Assembly: GCA_014649555.1 (NCBI GenBank)
Contig: BMTG01000001.1
Location: 868,001-932,000 of the forward strand
DNA: 64,000 nt
Source: Streptomyces globisporus
GTDB taxonomy: Bacteria; Actinomycetota; Actinomycetes; Streptomycetales; Streptomycetaceae
Direction: 5' to 3'
Part shown: piece by piece, positions 29,456 through 38,216 of the stretch
How positions within the stretch are numbered: position 1 is the stretch's first letter
How the letters are laid out: every line of letters begins with the position of its first letter
The notes under the pieces: model-generated
What the model was told of the DNA's origin: nothing
Seen by the model: the letters and a program-made list of their open reading frames with translations, nothing else
Databases searched by the model: none
Made by a program: the position numbers and the translations under genes

Positions 29456-30098
29456 GACCGAGATGAACCTTTCGTCCCTCAATGCGATGGCCGTCACGGG
29501 CGATCCGCCCCACGGCCTCGACGAGCAGCGAGCGCTCGACTTCCTTGATGCGTTCGTGGAGGGCGGCTTCGCCCTCCGGGGTGTCCTCCTCGGTCACCTC
29601 GACCACGCCCTGCGCGATGATCGGACCGGTGTCGACACCGTCGTCGACGAAGTGGACGGTGCAGCCCGTGACCTTGACGCCGTACGCGAGTGCGTCACGC
29701 ACTCCGTGGGCGCCGGGGAAGCTGGGCAGCAGGGCGGGGTGGGTGTTGACGGTCCGGCCGCCGAAGGCGGCGAGGAACGCCGGACCGACGATCTTCATGA
29801 AACCGGCGGAGACGACGAGGTCGGGACGGTGCGCGGCGACCTGCGCGGCGAGCGCCTCGTCCCACGCTGCGCGGCTCGCGTGATCCTTGACCCGGCACAC
29901 GAACGTGGGGATTCCGGCCCGCTCCGCACGCTCCACGCCACCGGTCCCGAAACGGTCCGCGCCGACCGCGACGATCCGCGCCCCATACCCCTCGGGGTCG
30001 TCGCCGATGGCGTCGAGGAGCGCCTGGAGATTCGTACCGGATCCGGAGACCAGCACGACCAGCCGGGCAGGAGAGGCGGGGGTGGGCGGGGAGGCCAC
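29442..30098 (-). CDS. purN: Phosphoribosylglycinamide formyltransferase
   Basis: 218 residues. It transfers a formyl group from 10-formyl-THF to GAR in purine synthesis. Motifs are [48 protein letters not shown] with the catalytic Asn and His, and [14 protein letters not shown] with the catalytic Asp. The GTG at 30098 is preceded by AAAGGG. The 3' end overlaps purH, so the pair is translationally coupled. Confidence 0.95.
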   Translation of the reverse strand: MASPPTPASPARLVVLVSGSGTNLQALLDAIGDDPEGYGARIVAVGADRFGTGGVERAERAGIPTFVCRVKDHASRAAWDEALAAQVAAHRPDLVVSAGFMKIVGPAFLAAFGGRTVNTHPALLPSFPGAHGVRDALAYGVKVTGCTVHFVDDGVDTGPIIAQGVVEVTEEDTPEGEAALHERIKEVERSLLVEAVGRIARDGHRIEGRKVHLGHVGE

Positions 30099-30294
30099 GT
30101 CGGGGCCCTTTCTCACGTGATGACCGCGCGGTGACGCAGGTGCGGCATGCTCTTTGTAGGGTCGTACGAATGAATCGCCTCGCCCGATACGGGGAACCCT
30201 ACGAACGGGCCGACCGTCAGCAACGATACCGGCACACCCGGCGGCCCCCACGGGACGGGGGCGTGACCGGGAGGTAGCGTCAGGGGACAGCGAG

Positions 30295-30334
30295 CCGTCC
30301 ACCGGGCGGACGAACCGTCCTTCGGGCGGACATG
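30295..30334. repeat. 20-bp tandem repeat in the purN upstream region
   Basis: Two copies of CCGTCCNNCGGGCGGACNNN at 30295-30314 and 30315-30334, each with internal GTCC/GGAC complementarity. They lie in the divergent gap between purN and the gene at 30360. Confidence 0.6.
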
Positions 30335-30359
30335 ACGAGATGGGGAAGACGTTCACCAC

Positions 30360-31247
30360 ATGCCGGACCGACGCCGTCGCACCGCCTTCCGCTTCCCCCT
30401 TCCGCAGCGGTCCGCTCTGCTGATGCGGGAACGCCAGTCCTCGTCGCCGGACCCCGGGTCCGCCGGGAAGTCGCCGGACCCCGGGTCCGCCGGGAAACCG
30501 CAGGAGGACAACCCCTTCGCCGCGCCGCCCGCGGACCGGCCGGACCAGCCGTGGCAGCCGCGCCGTCCTTCCGGGTCCCAGGGCCAGGGCCAGGGTTCGG
30601 ACGAGCAGGGCGACAACGGCTCCGGCTCCGGCGGGGGCCGCCCGGCCTGGGGCAGCCAGTGGAGCGACCGGCAGCCCGGCCGGGGCAGCGGCGGCTTCGG
30701 CGGCGGCCCCGGCGGGAACGGGGCGGGCGGCCCGGGAGGCAAGGGCGGTAACGACCGCGGCCCGGGCGGACTGCGCTGGGACCCCACGGACCCCGCCCAG
30801 CGGCGCGCCCGTTACGCGGTGCTCGGCGGTATGTGGGCCTTCTTCTTCGCCCTCTTCGACTTCCAGGAGATCGCCCTGCTGCTGGGCGCGCTCGCGACGT
30901 ACTGGGCGATCAGCGCGCTCCGTACGCCGCTGAAGAACGCGCCCGCAACGGACCGGGCGGCGGTGGGCGGCGGCTCGGCGGGTACGGCCGCGCCCGGCGC
31001 CCCCGCGAACCCCGCCGCCCCCGCCCCGCCGTCGAACGTCAGCAGCAGGCAGCAGACCACGGCGGCGGTCGGCGGCCTGGTGACCGCGCTGCTGGCGCTG
31101 CTCATCGTGGCGACGTCGTACACCGTGCAGCTGGTCTACCGCGACTACTACACGTGCGTGGACGACGCCCTGACCAAGTCCGCCTCGGTGGCCTGCAACG
31201 ACAAGCTGCCGAAGCCGCTGGAGCCGTTCTTCGGCGTCAAGGAGTAG
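30360..31247 (+). CDS. Hypothetical two-helix membrane protein with Gly/Pro-rich N-terminus
   Basis: 295 residues from ATG 30360; ATG 30423 is an alternative start. The N-terminal ~140 residues are disordered, Gly/Pro/Ser-rich, and include a duplicated SPDPGSAGK unit. Membrane helices are about 158-185 (YAVLGGMWAFFFALFDFQEI and onward) and 240-262 (AVGGLVTALLALLIVATSYT). The outer tail has two cysteines. By position next to perM and purN it corresponds to the M. tuberculosis Rv0954 slot, a septum-associated membrane protein as I recall, but similarity was not tested. The 3' end overlaps the convergent gene by 11 bases. Confidence 0.75.
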   Translation: MPDRRRRTAFRFPLPQRSALLMRERQSSSPDPGSAGKSPDPGSAGKPQEDNPFAAPPADRPDQPWQPRRPSGSQGQGQGSDEQGDNGSGSGGGRPAWGSQWSDRQPGRGSGGFGGGPGGNGAGGPGGKGGNDRGPGGLRWDPTDPAQRRARYAVLGGMWAFFFALFDFQEIALLLGALATYWAISALRTPLKNAPATDRAAVGGGSAGTAAPGAPANPAAPAPPSNVSSRQQTTAAVGGLVTALLALLIVATSYTVQLVYRDYYTCVDDALTKSASVACNDKLPKPLEPFFGVKE

Positions 31248-32997
31248 CTCCCGGCCCGTCCGGATCCGCCGCCCGGCGGTCCGGAACGGGATCGGCGCGA
31301 TCGGCTCGGTCGTTCTGACCTGCGCGGTCGGCCGTGCGCTCGGCGGGGAAGTCGGCCATCAGTCCGCCGGAGCCCTGCTTCAGGGAGGCCCAACGGGCCT
31401 CCCTGGTCTCTTTCCCGTGCCAGGGACCGTCCTTCTCGTGCCACGGGTCGGTCGGCAGGAAGTCGTACGGCTCAAAGCCGGAAGCCGCTTCGGGGGACGG
31501 TACGGAGGAGGCGGCCGGTGACGCGGGACCGCCCGGGCCCACTGCGCCGTCCTCGCCCGCCGCCGCGCGCCGCCCACGCCAGGGCGCCCACCACCGGCGG
31601 GGACGCCCGGCGCCGTCGCCCTCCTCCTCTTCCTCTTCTTCCCCGTCCGCCTCGGCCACCGGGAGCTCGTCCGCTTCCGGTACGTCCCTGCGCCAGGCCC
31701 AGCCCGGGGTACGCAGCCGCCACAGGCGCAGCAGCAGGGCCGCCGGTACGCCGATGACGGCCGTCCACACCAGCGCCGCCGGGCCGGTCAGCCACCACAC
31801 CGGGCCGAACACGCTCAGCGCCCCGCTACCGATCGGCCCGCCGGCCACCGCCGTGAGCAGCGCCGTCCCCACGCCGCACCCGAGCGCGGCGAGCAGCGTC
31901 ACCAGCACCGTCTCGCGCGGGCTCCAGGCCCGGGCGGGCGGCGCGTCGGCGGGCGCGGCCCTGCGCACGACGAACCAGGCGACCGCCAGTGCCGCCGCCG
32001 TCGGCACCGCGAGGGCCGCCCAGTTCGGCAGGGCGCCCGCCCCCTGGTCCGGCACCGCCGCCAGCAGGGGGAAGCGGGGCAGCGCGGGGGTGCCGTCGAG
32101 GCCCAGCGGGGTGGCGGTGGCCCCCATGCCGAGCGAGAAGCCGGGGCCGAGCCCGTACGCCGCCCCCCACAGCGCGGCGTTCGGCACGAGCGCGGCGGCC
32201 AGCAGGAGGACGGCGACGCGCCCCGACCAGTCGCCCGCGAGCCCGAGGAACGCGTCCTGGGCCGCGCCCGCGTTCCGGCCGAGCGCCACCGCGACCAGCA
32301 GCGCACCGCCCCCGAGCAGCATCGTCAGGCCCGCCGCCGCCGACCGGAACGCCGCCTCGGCCCGCCGGCGGAAGAGCGTCCGCGCGACCGCCTCCTGGAC
32401 CGCCAGGGGCGACCAGGACGGCGCGGGCCCGAACGGCCGCCCGGCCGCCGTCCACACCCCGGCGGCCGCCGCACCGGCCACCAGCACCACCACGGGGAAC
32501 GCCAGGGTGTCCGGGTCCGGGTACAGCGGGCCGCCCCGCGCGTAGGCCGCCGCGCCCGCGACGACCAGCAGATAGCCCGCGGTCACCGCGCAGAACGCGC
32601 CCGCCCGCGAGGGCCCGGCCGACCCGTCCCGCGCCCCTTCTTGCAGTTCTTCCTGCGGCTCCGCCGCATCGCGGGCCGCCCGGTGCGCCAGCCAGACCGG
32701 GCCCAGCACGAGCAGCAACGGGACCATGCCGACGGGCGCGGGTACGCCGCTCAGGGTGTCGGGCCGTACAAGCCCGGCGCCGTGCGCGAGCAGCCAGACG
32801 CCGGCCGCCGCGCGCAGCGCCCCGCCCGGTCCGCTGTCCGGGTACGGGGAGCTGATCCACACGACCATGACCAGCACCGTCAGCGACCCGAGGCCGAGCC
32901 CGGCGGCGAGGACGCCCTTCACCAGGGCGGAGACCAGGTCGAGGGTGCGGTTCCGTCGCACCGTCACCTTCGGGGTGCGTTGCGTCATTTGGGTCAC
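31237..32997 (-). CDS. DUF6350/PerM-like polytopic membrane protein
   Basis: 586 residues with about ten membrane helices, starting at LVSALVKGVLAAGLGLGSLT, and a ~160-residue acidic, disordered cytoplasmic C-terminus (poly-Glu stretch EEEEEEGDG). Position next to purN-purH matches M. tuberculosis perM (Rv0955), a cell-division-associated membrane protein. I chose the GTG at 32997, which has GGGAG at good spacing; an ATG at 33006 would be too close to it. The functional assignment rests mainly on synteny and topology. Confidence 0.75.
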   Translation of the reverse strand: MTQMTQRTPKVTVRRNRTLDLVSALVKGVLAAGLGLGSLTVLVMVVWISSPYPDSGPGGALRAAAGVWLLAHGAGLVRPDTLSGVPAPVGMVPLLLVLGPVWLAHRAARDAAEPQEELQEGARDGSAGPSRAGAFCAVTAGYLLVVAGAAAYARGGPLYPDPDTLAFPVVVLVAGAAAAGVWTAAGRPFGPAPSWSPLAVQEAVARTLFRRRAEAAFRSAAAGLTMLLGGGALLVAVALGRNAGAAQDAFLGLAGDWSGRVAVLLLAAALVPNAALWGAAYGLGPGFSLGMGATATPLGLDGTPALPRFPLLAAVPDQGAGALPNWAALAVPTAAALAVAWFVVRRAAPADAPPARAWSPRETVLVTLLAALGCGVGTALLTAVAGGPIGSGALSVFGPVWWLTGPAALVWTAVIGVPAALLLRLWRLRTPGWAWRRDVPEADELPVAEADGEEEEEEEGDGAGRPRRWWAPWRGRRAAAGEDGAVGPGGPASPAASSVPSPEAASGFEPYDFLPTDPWHEKDGPWHGKETREARWASLKQGSGGLMADFPAERTADRAGQNDRADRADPVPDRRAADPDGPGATP

Positions 32998-33114
32998 GCG
33001 GCCCATGCTCCCAACGACACGCGCTTATGTCGCGTAACGCGCGAACAGCCGCCGTGTCGCTCAATATACGTTTATGTACTTTTTCACCCAGCGCGGTGCT
33101 GCCGGGGGTCGTCC

Positions 33115-34386
33115 ATGACCCGGAGCACGACCGACGAGGCCGCCGTGCCGCCGCTGCCCTCCCCCAAGGAGCGCCGCAGACTGCGCGAGGCGAAATCGTT
33201 GAGCGAGGAGGAGGTGGCGGCGGCGGTCGGCGTCACGCGCGCCACCGTGCGCTCCTGGGAGACGGGGCGCACGAGCCCGCGCGGACGCAAGCGCGCGCTG
33301 TACGCCAAGCTCATCGCCCCCGAACCGGCGGTGAAGCCCCCGGTGGTGACCGCTGAGGCGGCAGCAGTGGTGGCGACCTCGGCGGCGGCCGACCTGCCCG
33401 AAGCCCCGCCCCTGCCCGAGGCCCCGTCGCCCGCAGCGCCACCCTCCGACCCGCCCCCGGCCCCGATGTCGGACCCGCGCACCGGCGCGGTGGCGGCCGA
33501 CGACCGGAGCCGCACGGCAGAGGTCCCCGGTCGGCCGAGCGGCACGGCGGAGGCGCCCGACGAGCGGCGCGCCTCCCCCGCCGAGGCGTTCGACGAGCTG
33601 TACGCCCGCACCGCCCCCGGCCTCGTGCGGCAGACCTATCTGCTGACCGGCCGCCGCGCCCTGGCCCGCGAGTCCGTCGAGCGCGCCTTCGAACTGGCCT
33701 GGCAGCGCTGGCCCGAGGTGGCCGTCGACCGGGATCCGGCCGGCTGGGTGCGCGCGGCGGCGTACGAGTACGCGATGTCGCCCTGGCACCGGCTGCGCCG
33801 TACCCACCGGCACCCCGACGCCCCGCCCACGGAGCCGGGCAAGCGGGCGCTGTTCGACGCGCTGCTCGACCTGCCCCCGGCCTACCGGCGCACGCTGCTC
33901 CTGTACGACGGCGTCGGCCTGGACCTGCCGGAGACCGCGGCCGAGACGGAGGCCAGCACCCCGGCGGCGGCGGGCCGGCTGATGACCGCCCGGGCCGCCG
34001 TCGCCGAGCGGCTCCCCGAGCTGGCGGACGCCGCGCCCGCCGAGCAGTCGGCGCTGCTGCAGGACCGGCTCGGCGGCCTGGCCCGCGCCGAGCACGTCCC
34101 CGTACCGCGGCCGGCCCGTGCCGTGCGCACCGGCAGCGAGAGCAAGGCCAGGCTGTGGACCCGGGCCGCCGTCGCGGGCGTCGCGCTGCTCATCGCCGTG
34201 ACCGGGCTGACCCTGCACACCGCGCCCACTCACTACGAGCAACCGATCTCGCCCCCCGAACGGGTCGGGGGCGTACCGCCGCGCGGTGGTCCGCAGAAGC
34301 TCACCGCGCAGGACCTGAAGCTCCAGAAGTCACTGAACGAGCAGGTGGCGCACGGCCCGGAACGGCTGGTCCCGCAGCTGGAGTGA
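33115..34386 (+). CDS. XRE-type HTH fused to sigma-70-like domain with C-terminal membrane helix
   Basis: 423 residues. Residues ~18-58 are an XRE helix-turn-helix (RRLREAKSLSEEEVAAAVGV, then TRATVRSWETG). A ~95-residue Pro/Ala linker follows. Residues ~160-310 resemble an ECF sigma factor: region-2-like FDELYARTAPGLVRQTYLLT with RESVERAFELAWQRWPEVA, and region-4-like LLDLPPAYRRTLLLYDGVG. A membrane helix (AAVAGVALLIAVTGLTL) lies at about 347-364, with an outside tail. The region-4 helix-turn-helix appears degenerate. This may be a membrane-tethered regulator rather than a true sigma factor. Confidence 0.78.
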   Translation: MTRSTTDEAAVPPLPSPKERRRLREAKSLSEEEVAAAVGVTRATVRSWETGRTSPRGRKRALYAKLIAPEPAVKPPVVTAEAAAVVATSAAADLPEAPPLPEAPSPAAPPSDPPPAPMSDPRTGAVAADDRSRTAEVPGRPSGTAEAPDERRASPAEAFDELYARTAPGLVRQTYLLTGRRALARESVERAFELAWQRWPEVAVDRDPAGWVRAAAYEYAMSPWHRLRRTHRHPDAPPTEPGKRALFDALLDLPPAYRRTLLLYDGVGLDLPETAAETEASTPAAAGRLMTARAAVAERLPELADAAPAEQSALLQDRLGGLARAEHVPVPRPARAVRTGSESKARLWTRAAVAGVALLIAVTGLTLHTAPTHYEQPISPPERVGGVPPRGGPQKLTAQDLKLQKSLNEQVAHGPERLVPQLE

Positions 34387-34410
34387 GCCGGACGGCAGGT
34401 ACGCACACGA

Positions 34411-34460
34411 ACGGCGCGGGCCCGCACCCCTTTTCGATCAGGGGTGCGGGCCCGCGCCGT
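34411..34460. terminator. Bidirectional terminator before sucD
   Basis: Perfect 21-base arms (starting ACGGCGCGGGCCCGCACCCC) around an 8-base loop, between convergent genes. Confidence 0.88.
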
Positions 34461-34483
34461 TACGCGTGTCCCTGCGGCCTGCG

Positions 34484-35368
34484 TCAGGCGCCGAGGATCT
34501 CGCGCGCCAGCTTGGCGGTCTCGGTCGGCGTCTTGCCGACCTTGACGCCGGCGGCCTCCAGGGCCTCCTTCTTCGCCTGGGCGGTGCCCGAGGAGCCGGA
34601 GACGATGGCGCCCGCGTGGCCCATGGTCTTGCCCTCGGGGGCGGTGAAGCCCGCGACGTAGCCGACGACCGGCTTCGTGACGTTCGCCTTGATGAAGTCG
34701 GCGGCACGCTCCTCGGCGTCGCCGCCGATCTCGCCGATCATCACGATGAGGTCGGTGTCGGGGTCGGCCTCGAACGCCGCGAGGGCGTCGATGTGCGTCG
34801 TACCGATGACCGGGTCGCCACCGATGCCGACGGCGGAGGAGAAGCCGATGTCACGGAGCTCGTACATCATCTGGTAGGTCAGCGTGCCGGACTTGGACAC
34901 GAGACCGATGCGGCCGGGCTTGGTGATGTCGCCCGGGATGATGCCGGCGTTGGACTGGCCCGGGGTGATGAGACCGGGGCAGTTCGGGCCGATGATCCGG
35001 GTCTTGTTGCCCTTCTCGTTCGCGTACGCCCAGAAGGCGGCGGAGTCGTGAACGGCGATGCCCTCGGTGATGACGACCGCGAGCGGGATCTCGGCGTCGA
35101 TCGCCTCGACGACGGCGGCCTTCGAGAAGGCCGGCGGCACGAAGAGGACGGACACGTTCGCGCCGGTCTTCTCCATCGCCTCGGCGACGGAGCCGAAGAC
35201 CGGGACCTCGGTGCCGTCGAAGTCGACGGACGTACCGGCCTTGCGCGGGTTGACGCCACCGACGATGTTGGTGCCGTCACCGAGCATGAGCTTGGTGTGC
35301 TTCATGCCCGTGGCGCCGGTCATCCCCTGGACGATGACCTTGCTGTCCTTGGTGAGGAAGATAGCCAT
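34484..35368 (-). CDS. sucD: Succinyl-CoA synthetase alpha subunit
   Basis: 294 residues. The alpha subunit binds CoA and carries the phosphohistidine of the TCA-cycle step that makes ATP or GTP from succinyl-CoA. Features are [19 protein letters not shown] at the CoA site, [32 protein letters not shown] and the active-site His in [15 protein letters not shown]. It follows sucC by 21 bases in one operon. Confidence 0.97.
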   Translation of the reverse strand: MAIFLTKDSKVIVQGMTGATGMKHTKLMLGDGTNIVGGVNPRKAGTSVDFDGTEVPVFGSVAEAMEKTGANVSVLFVPPAFSKAAVVEAIDAEIPLAVVITEGIAVHDSAAFWAYANEKGNKTRIIGPNCPGLITPGQSNAGIIPGDITKPGRIGLVSKSGTLTYQMMYELRDIGFSSAVGIGGDPVIGTTHIDALAAFEADPDTDLIVMIGEIGGDAEERAADFIKANVTKPVVGYVAGFTAPEGKTMGHAGAIVSGSSGTAQAKKEALEAAGVKVGKTPTETAKLAREILGA

Positions 35369-35389
35369 GGTGTTGGAGTCCCTCGTCCC

Positions 35390-36571
35390 TTACTTCGCAG
35401 CCGCGGCGAGCTCGGCGGCCTTGTCGGCCGCGCCGTCCATGGTGTCCACGCGCTGCACGAGCGGGTGGTTGGCGTCGGAGAGGATCTTGCGACCCAGCTC
35501 CGCGTTGTTGCCGTCGAGACGCACGACCAGCGGCTTCTCGACCTTCTCGCCCTTGGACTCGAGCAGCGCGAGCGCCTGCACGATGCCGTTGGCGACCTCG
35601 TCACAGGCGGTGATGCCACCGAAGACGTTGACGAAGACGGACTTGACGTCCGGGTCGCCGAGGATGATCTCCAGGCCGTTCGCCATGACCTCGGCGGAGG
35701 CGCCGCCACCGATGTCGAGGAAGTTGGCGGGCTTCACGTTGCCGTGGTTCTCACCGGCGTACGCGACGACGTCCAGGGTCGACATGACCAGGCCGGCGCC
35801 GTTGCCGATGATGCCGACCTCGCCGTCCAGCTTGACGTAGTTGAGGTTCTTGGCCTTGGCGGCAGCCTCGAGCGGGTTGGCTGCGTCCTTGTCCTCCAGA
35901 GCCTCGTGCTCCGGCTGGCGGAAGTCGGCGTTCTCGTCGAGCGAGACCTTGCCGTCCAGCGCCAGGATGCGGCCGTCCTTGGTCTTCACCAGCGGGTTGA
36001 CCTCGACGAGGAGCGCGTCCTCGGCGACGAAGGTCTCCCACAGGGTCACCAGGGCCTCGGCGACACCCTCGGCCACGTCGGCCGGGAACTTCGCCTGGGC
36101 CACGATCTCGCGGGCCTTGACGATGTCCACGCCGGAGTTGGAGTCGACCGGGACCTTCGCGAGGGCCTCGGGGGTCTTCTCCGCGACCTCCTCGATGTCC
36201 ATGCCGCCCTGCACCGAGGCCATGGCCAGGAAGGTGCGGTTCGTGCGGTCGAGGAGGTACGAGACGTAGTACTCCGCCTCGATCTCCGGGGACAGCTCGG
36301 CGATCATCACCTTGTGGACCGTGTGGCCCTTGATGTCCATACCGAGAATGTCGGTCGCCCGGGCGACGGCCTCGTCGGCGTCGCCGGCCAGCTTGACGCC
36401 GCCGGCCTTGCCGCGGCCGCCGACCTTCACCTGCGCCTTGACGACAGACTTGCCGCCCAGCTTCTCGGTCGCCTCGCGGGCTGCCTCAGGCGTGTCGATC
36501 ACTTCACCGGCCAGCACCGGTACACCGTGCTTGGCGAAGAGGTCCCTCGCCTGGTACTCGAACAGGTCCAC
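35390..36571 (-). CDS. sucC: Succinyl-CoA synthetase beta subunit
   Basis: 393 residues. The beta subunit has an ATP-grasp domain that determines nucleotide use and binds succinate. It starts [20 protein letters not shown]. Further features are [40 protein letters not shown] and [20 protein letters not shown]. It is first gene of sucCD. The upstream gap holds two palindromes of CRP/FNR type. Confidence 0.97.
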   Translation of the reverse strand: MDLFEYQARDLFAKHGVPVLAGEVIDTPEAAREATEKLGGKSVVKAQVKVGGRGKAGGVKLAGDADEAVARATDILGMDIKGHTVHKVMIAELSPEIEAEYYVSYLLDRTNRTFLAMASVQGGMDIEEVAEKTPEALAKVPVDSNSGVDIVKAREIVAQAKFPADVAEGVAEALVTLWETFVAEDALLVEVNPLVKTKDGRILALDGKVSLDENADFRQPEHEALEDKDAANPLEAAAKAKNLNYVKLDGEVGIIGNGAGLVMSTLDVVAYAGENHGNVKPANFLDIGGGASAEVMANGLEIILGDPDVKSVFVNVFGGITACDEVANGIVQALALLESKGEKVEKPLVVRLDGNNAELGRKILSDANHPLVQRVDTMDGAADKAAELAAAAK

Positions 36572-36637
36572 GCGCGTCCGTCCCTTTTAGTGGTCTCGCG
36601 GTTCGTTCTTCTGCGTGGGCGTGCCGCGAAGGGCAAC

Positions 36638-36653
36638 GTGACTGCGCTGTCAC
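36638..36653. promoter_or_regulatory. CRP-type palindrome upstream of sucC (proximal)
   Basis: GTGACTGCGCTGTCAC, 5-base arms GTGAC/GTCAC spaced 6 bases, centred about 75 bases upstream of the sucC start. The half-sites and spacing resemble CRP/FNR-family operators. Confidence 0.45.
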
Positions 36654-36750
36654 TAGGGAGGCATACACGGTGTCCGCGTACGCGGCATGTCCATCCGGCA
36701 GGTTATCCCCGCGCTCCGCGTGACCCTAAATCGCAGATCACACCTGAGCG

Positions 36751-36764
36751 GTGATAACGGTCAC
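36751..36764. promoter_or_regulatory. CRP-type palindrome upstream of sucC (distal)
   Basis: GTGATAACGGTCAC, fitting GTGA-N6-TCAC, about 185 bases upstream of sucC and roughly 106 bases from the proximal palindrome (10 helical turns). Confidence 0.4.
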
Positions 36765-36827
36765 AGAGGGTGGCCCTTCCCGGCCCCCGGACGGGGCTCG
36801 CCGGAGGTCGGGAAGGGCTGTGGGGCC

Positions 36828-36871
36828 ACCGGAGCACCCGGCCCGGGTCCCCTGGGGCCGGGTACTCCGGT
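36828..36871 (-). terminator. Terminator of the secreted-protein gene at 36920
   Basis: Arms ACCGGAG-N-ACCCGGCCC and complement with one mismatch, 10-base loop, 49 bases beyond the stop of the minus-strand gene. Confidence 0.7.
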
Positions 36872-36919
36872 GCGGTGAATCGCTACGGCGCGTGCGCCGT
36901 GTGCGCCCCGCTCGTCCGG

Positions 36920-38107
36920 TTACCGCCCGGGCACCGCGTCCGTGACGAAGGACGGGGTGACCGAGGTGAGGCCCTGGGCGCCGGCGGCCGCGTGGGCGAC
37001 GGCGGGACCGGCGTCCTCGCGGACCGTGTCCGTCAGACCGCCCGCGAACGGCCGGGCCTGCGCCCCGACGCCCTCGGCCAGCGGCTGCACCCGGGTGGTG
37101 ACCCCCTGGGCGAACGGCGCGACCGCGTCGCCGGTCAGCCCCTGCGAGAGCGGCTGCACCTCGGACGCGACGCCCTCGGCGAACGGTATGGCCGCACCGG
37201 TGACGCCGTACGCCAGCGGCTGGACCTCGGTCGTGACGCCCTGCACGAAGGGGGCGGCGGCGTCGCCGACGACTCCCTGGGCGAACGGCCCGACCTCGCC
37301 GACGACGCCCTGCGCGAGCGTGCCGACATCGCCGACCGCCTGCCCGACGACCGGGACGGCGACGCCGACCGCACCCGCGGCGAGCGGCGGCAGCACGGAG
37401 TCGGACGTCTGCTCGACGACGGGCCCGGCCTCGGCCAGCGCGCCCTGGACGGCGGTCGGCACCTGGCTCTGCGCGTAGCCGGGGATCTGCTCGATCGGCC
37501 CGAAGAGGTAGTCGATCTCGTCGACCGGCGCCGCGGGGACCCGCACGTCGGGGAACCGGGCGTCGGGGAGCTGCGTGTCGGGGATGCCCGCTTCGGGGAT
37601 GCCCGCGCCGGGGAACTGGACGTCAGGGAGCTGGGCGTCCGGGAGCTGCGTGTCGGGGAGGTGGCCTGCTCCGGGCAGCTGCTGTACGTCACCGAGCTGC
37701 GGGACCTCGGCGGTCTGCGGGAACTCCGGTGCCTGCGGCGCGCGCACCTGCGACGGGAGGCTGTCGCGCACGTCGGCCTGCGACGGGAGGCTGTCCCGCG
37801 CGTCGGCCGCACCGGCGCCCTCGACCGCCTCGGCGGCCTTGTTCCCGGCCTTCGTCAGGGTGTCCTTGGCGTCGCCGGCACGGTCGACGGCCTTCGCGTC
37901 GGTGACGGCCTTGGCTTCCTTCACCACCTTGGTGTCGGTGACGTCCTCGACGACGTCCGTCGCGTCGGGGGTCTCAGCCCCCAGGTCCGGGGTGGCCAGC
38001 GGTACGGACACGGGCAGCTCGGCCGCGCTCGCCGCGGCGGTGCCGAGCGCCCACATACCGGTGGCGGTGGCGGCGACGGCTATGGATCGGCGCATGTTCT
38101 TGTGCAT
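36920..38107 (-). CDS. Secreted repeat protein, unknown function
   Basis: 395 residues. A signal peptide (SIAVAATATGMWALGTAAASA) is followed by an Ala/Asp/Val/Lys segment. Then come pentapeptide-like repeats in which LPDTQ, LPDAQ, LPDVQ and FPGAG alternate (about residues 150-190). The C-terminal half has ~30-residue repeats of the form QGVTTEVQPLAYGVTG and EGVASEVQPLSQGLTG. No cysteines, LPxTG or catalytic motif are seen. It looks like a fibrous or wall-associated exported protein. A second Pro-rich exported protein is encoded 109 bases upstream on the same strand. Confidence 0.75.
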   Translation of the reverse strand: MHKNMRRSIAVAATATGMWALGTAAASAAELPVSVPLATPDLGAETPDATDVVEDVTDTKVVKEAKAVTDAKAVDRAGDAKDTLTKAGNKAAEAVEGAGAADARDSLPSQADVRDSLPSQVRAPQAPEFPQTAEVPQLGDVQQLPGAGHLPDTQLPDAQLPDVQFPGAGIPEAGIPDTQLPDARFPDVRVPAAPVDEIDYLFGPIEQIPGYAQSQVPTAVQGALAEAGPVVEQTSDSVLPPLAAGAVGVAVPVVGQAVGDVGTLAQGVVGEVGPFAQGVVGDAAAPFVQGVTTEVQPLAYGVTGAAIPFAEGVASEVQPLSQGLTGDAVAPFAQGVTTRVQPLAEGVGAQARPFAGGLTDTVREDAGPAVAHAAAGAQGLTSVTPSFVTDAVPGR

Positions 38108-38216
38108 GGGTGTGTCAGATCCTTCGAAGATGTTCGGCTGTCCGGAGGATTCGTCCGGACGCGGGCAGACCTGTTCCGCCCCCGCGCGGCAGGTCGAGGC
38201 GGGGGAACGGCCTGCC

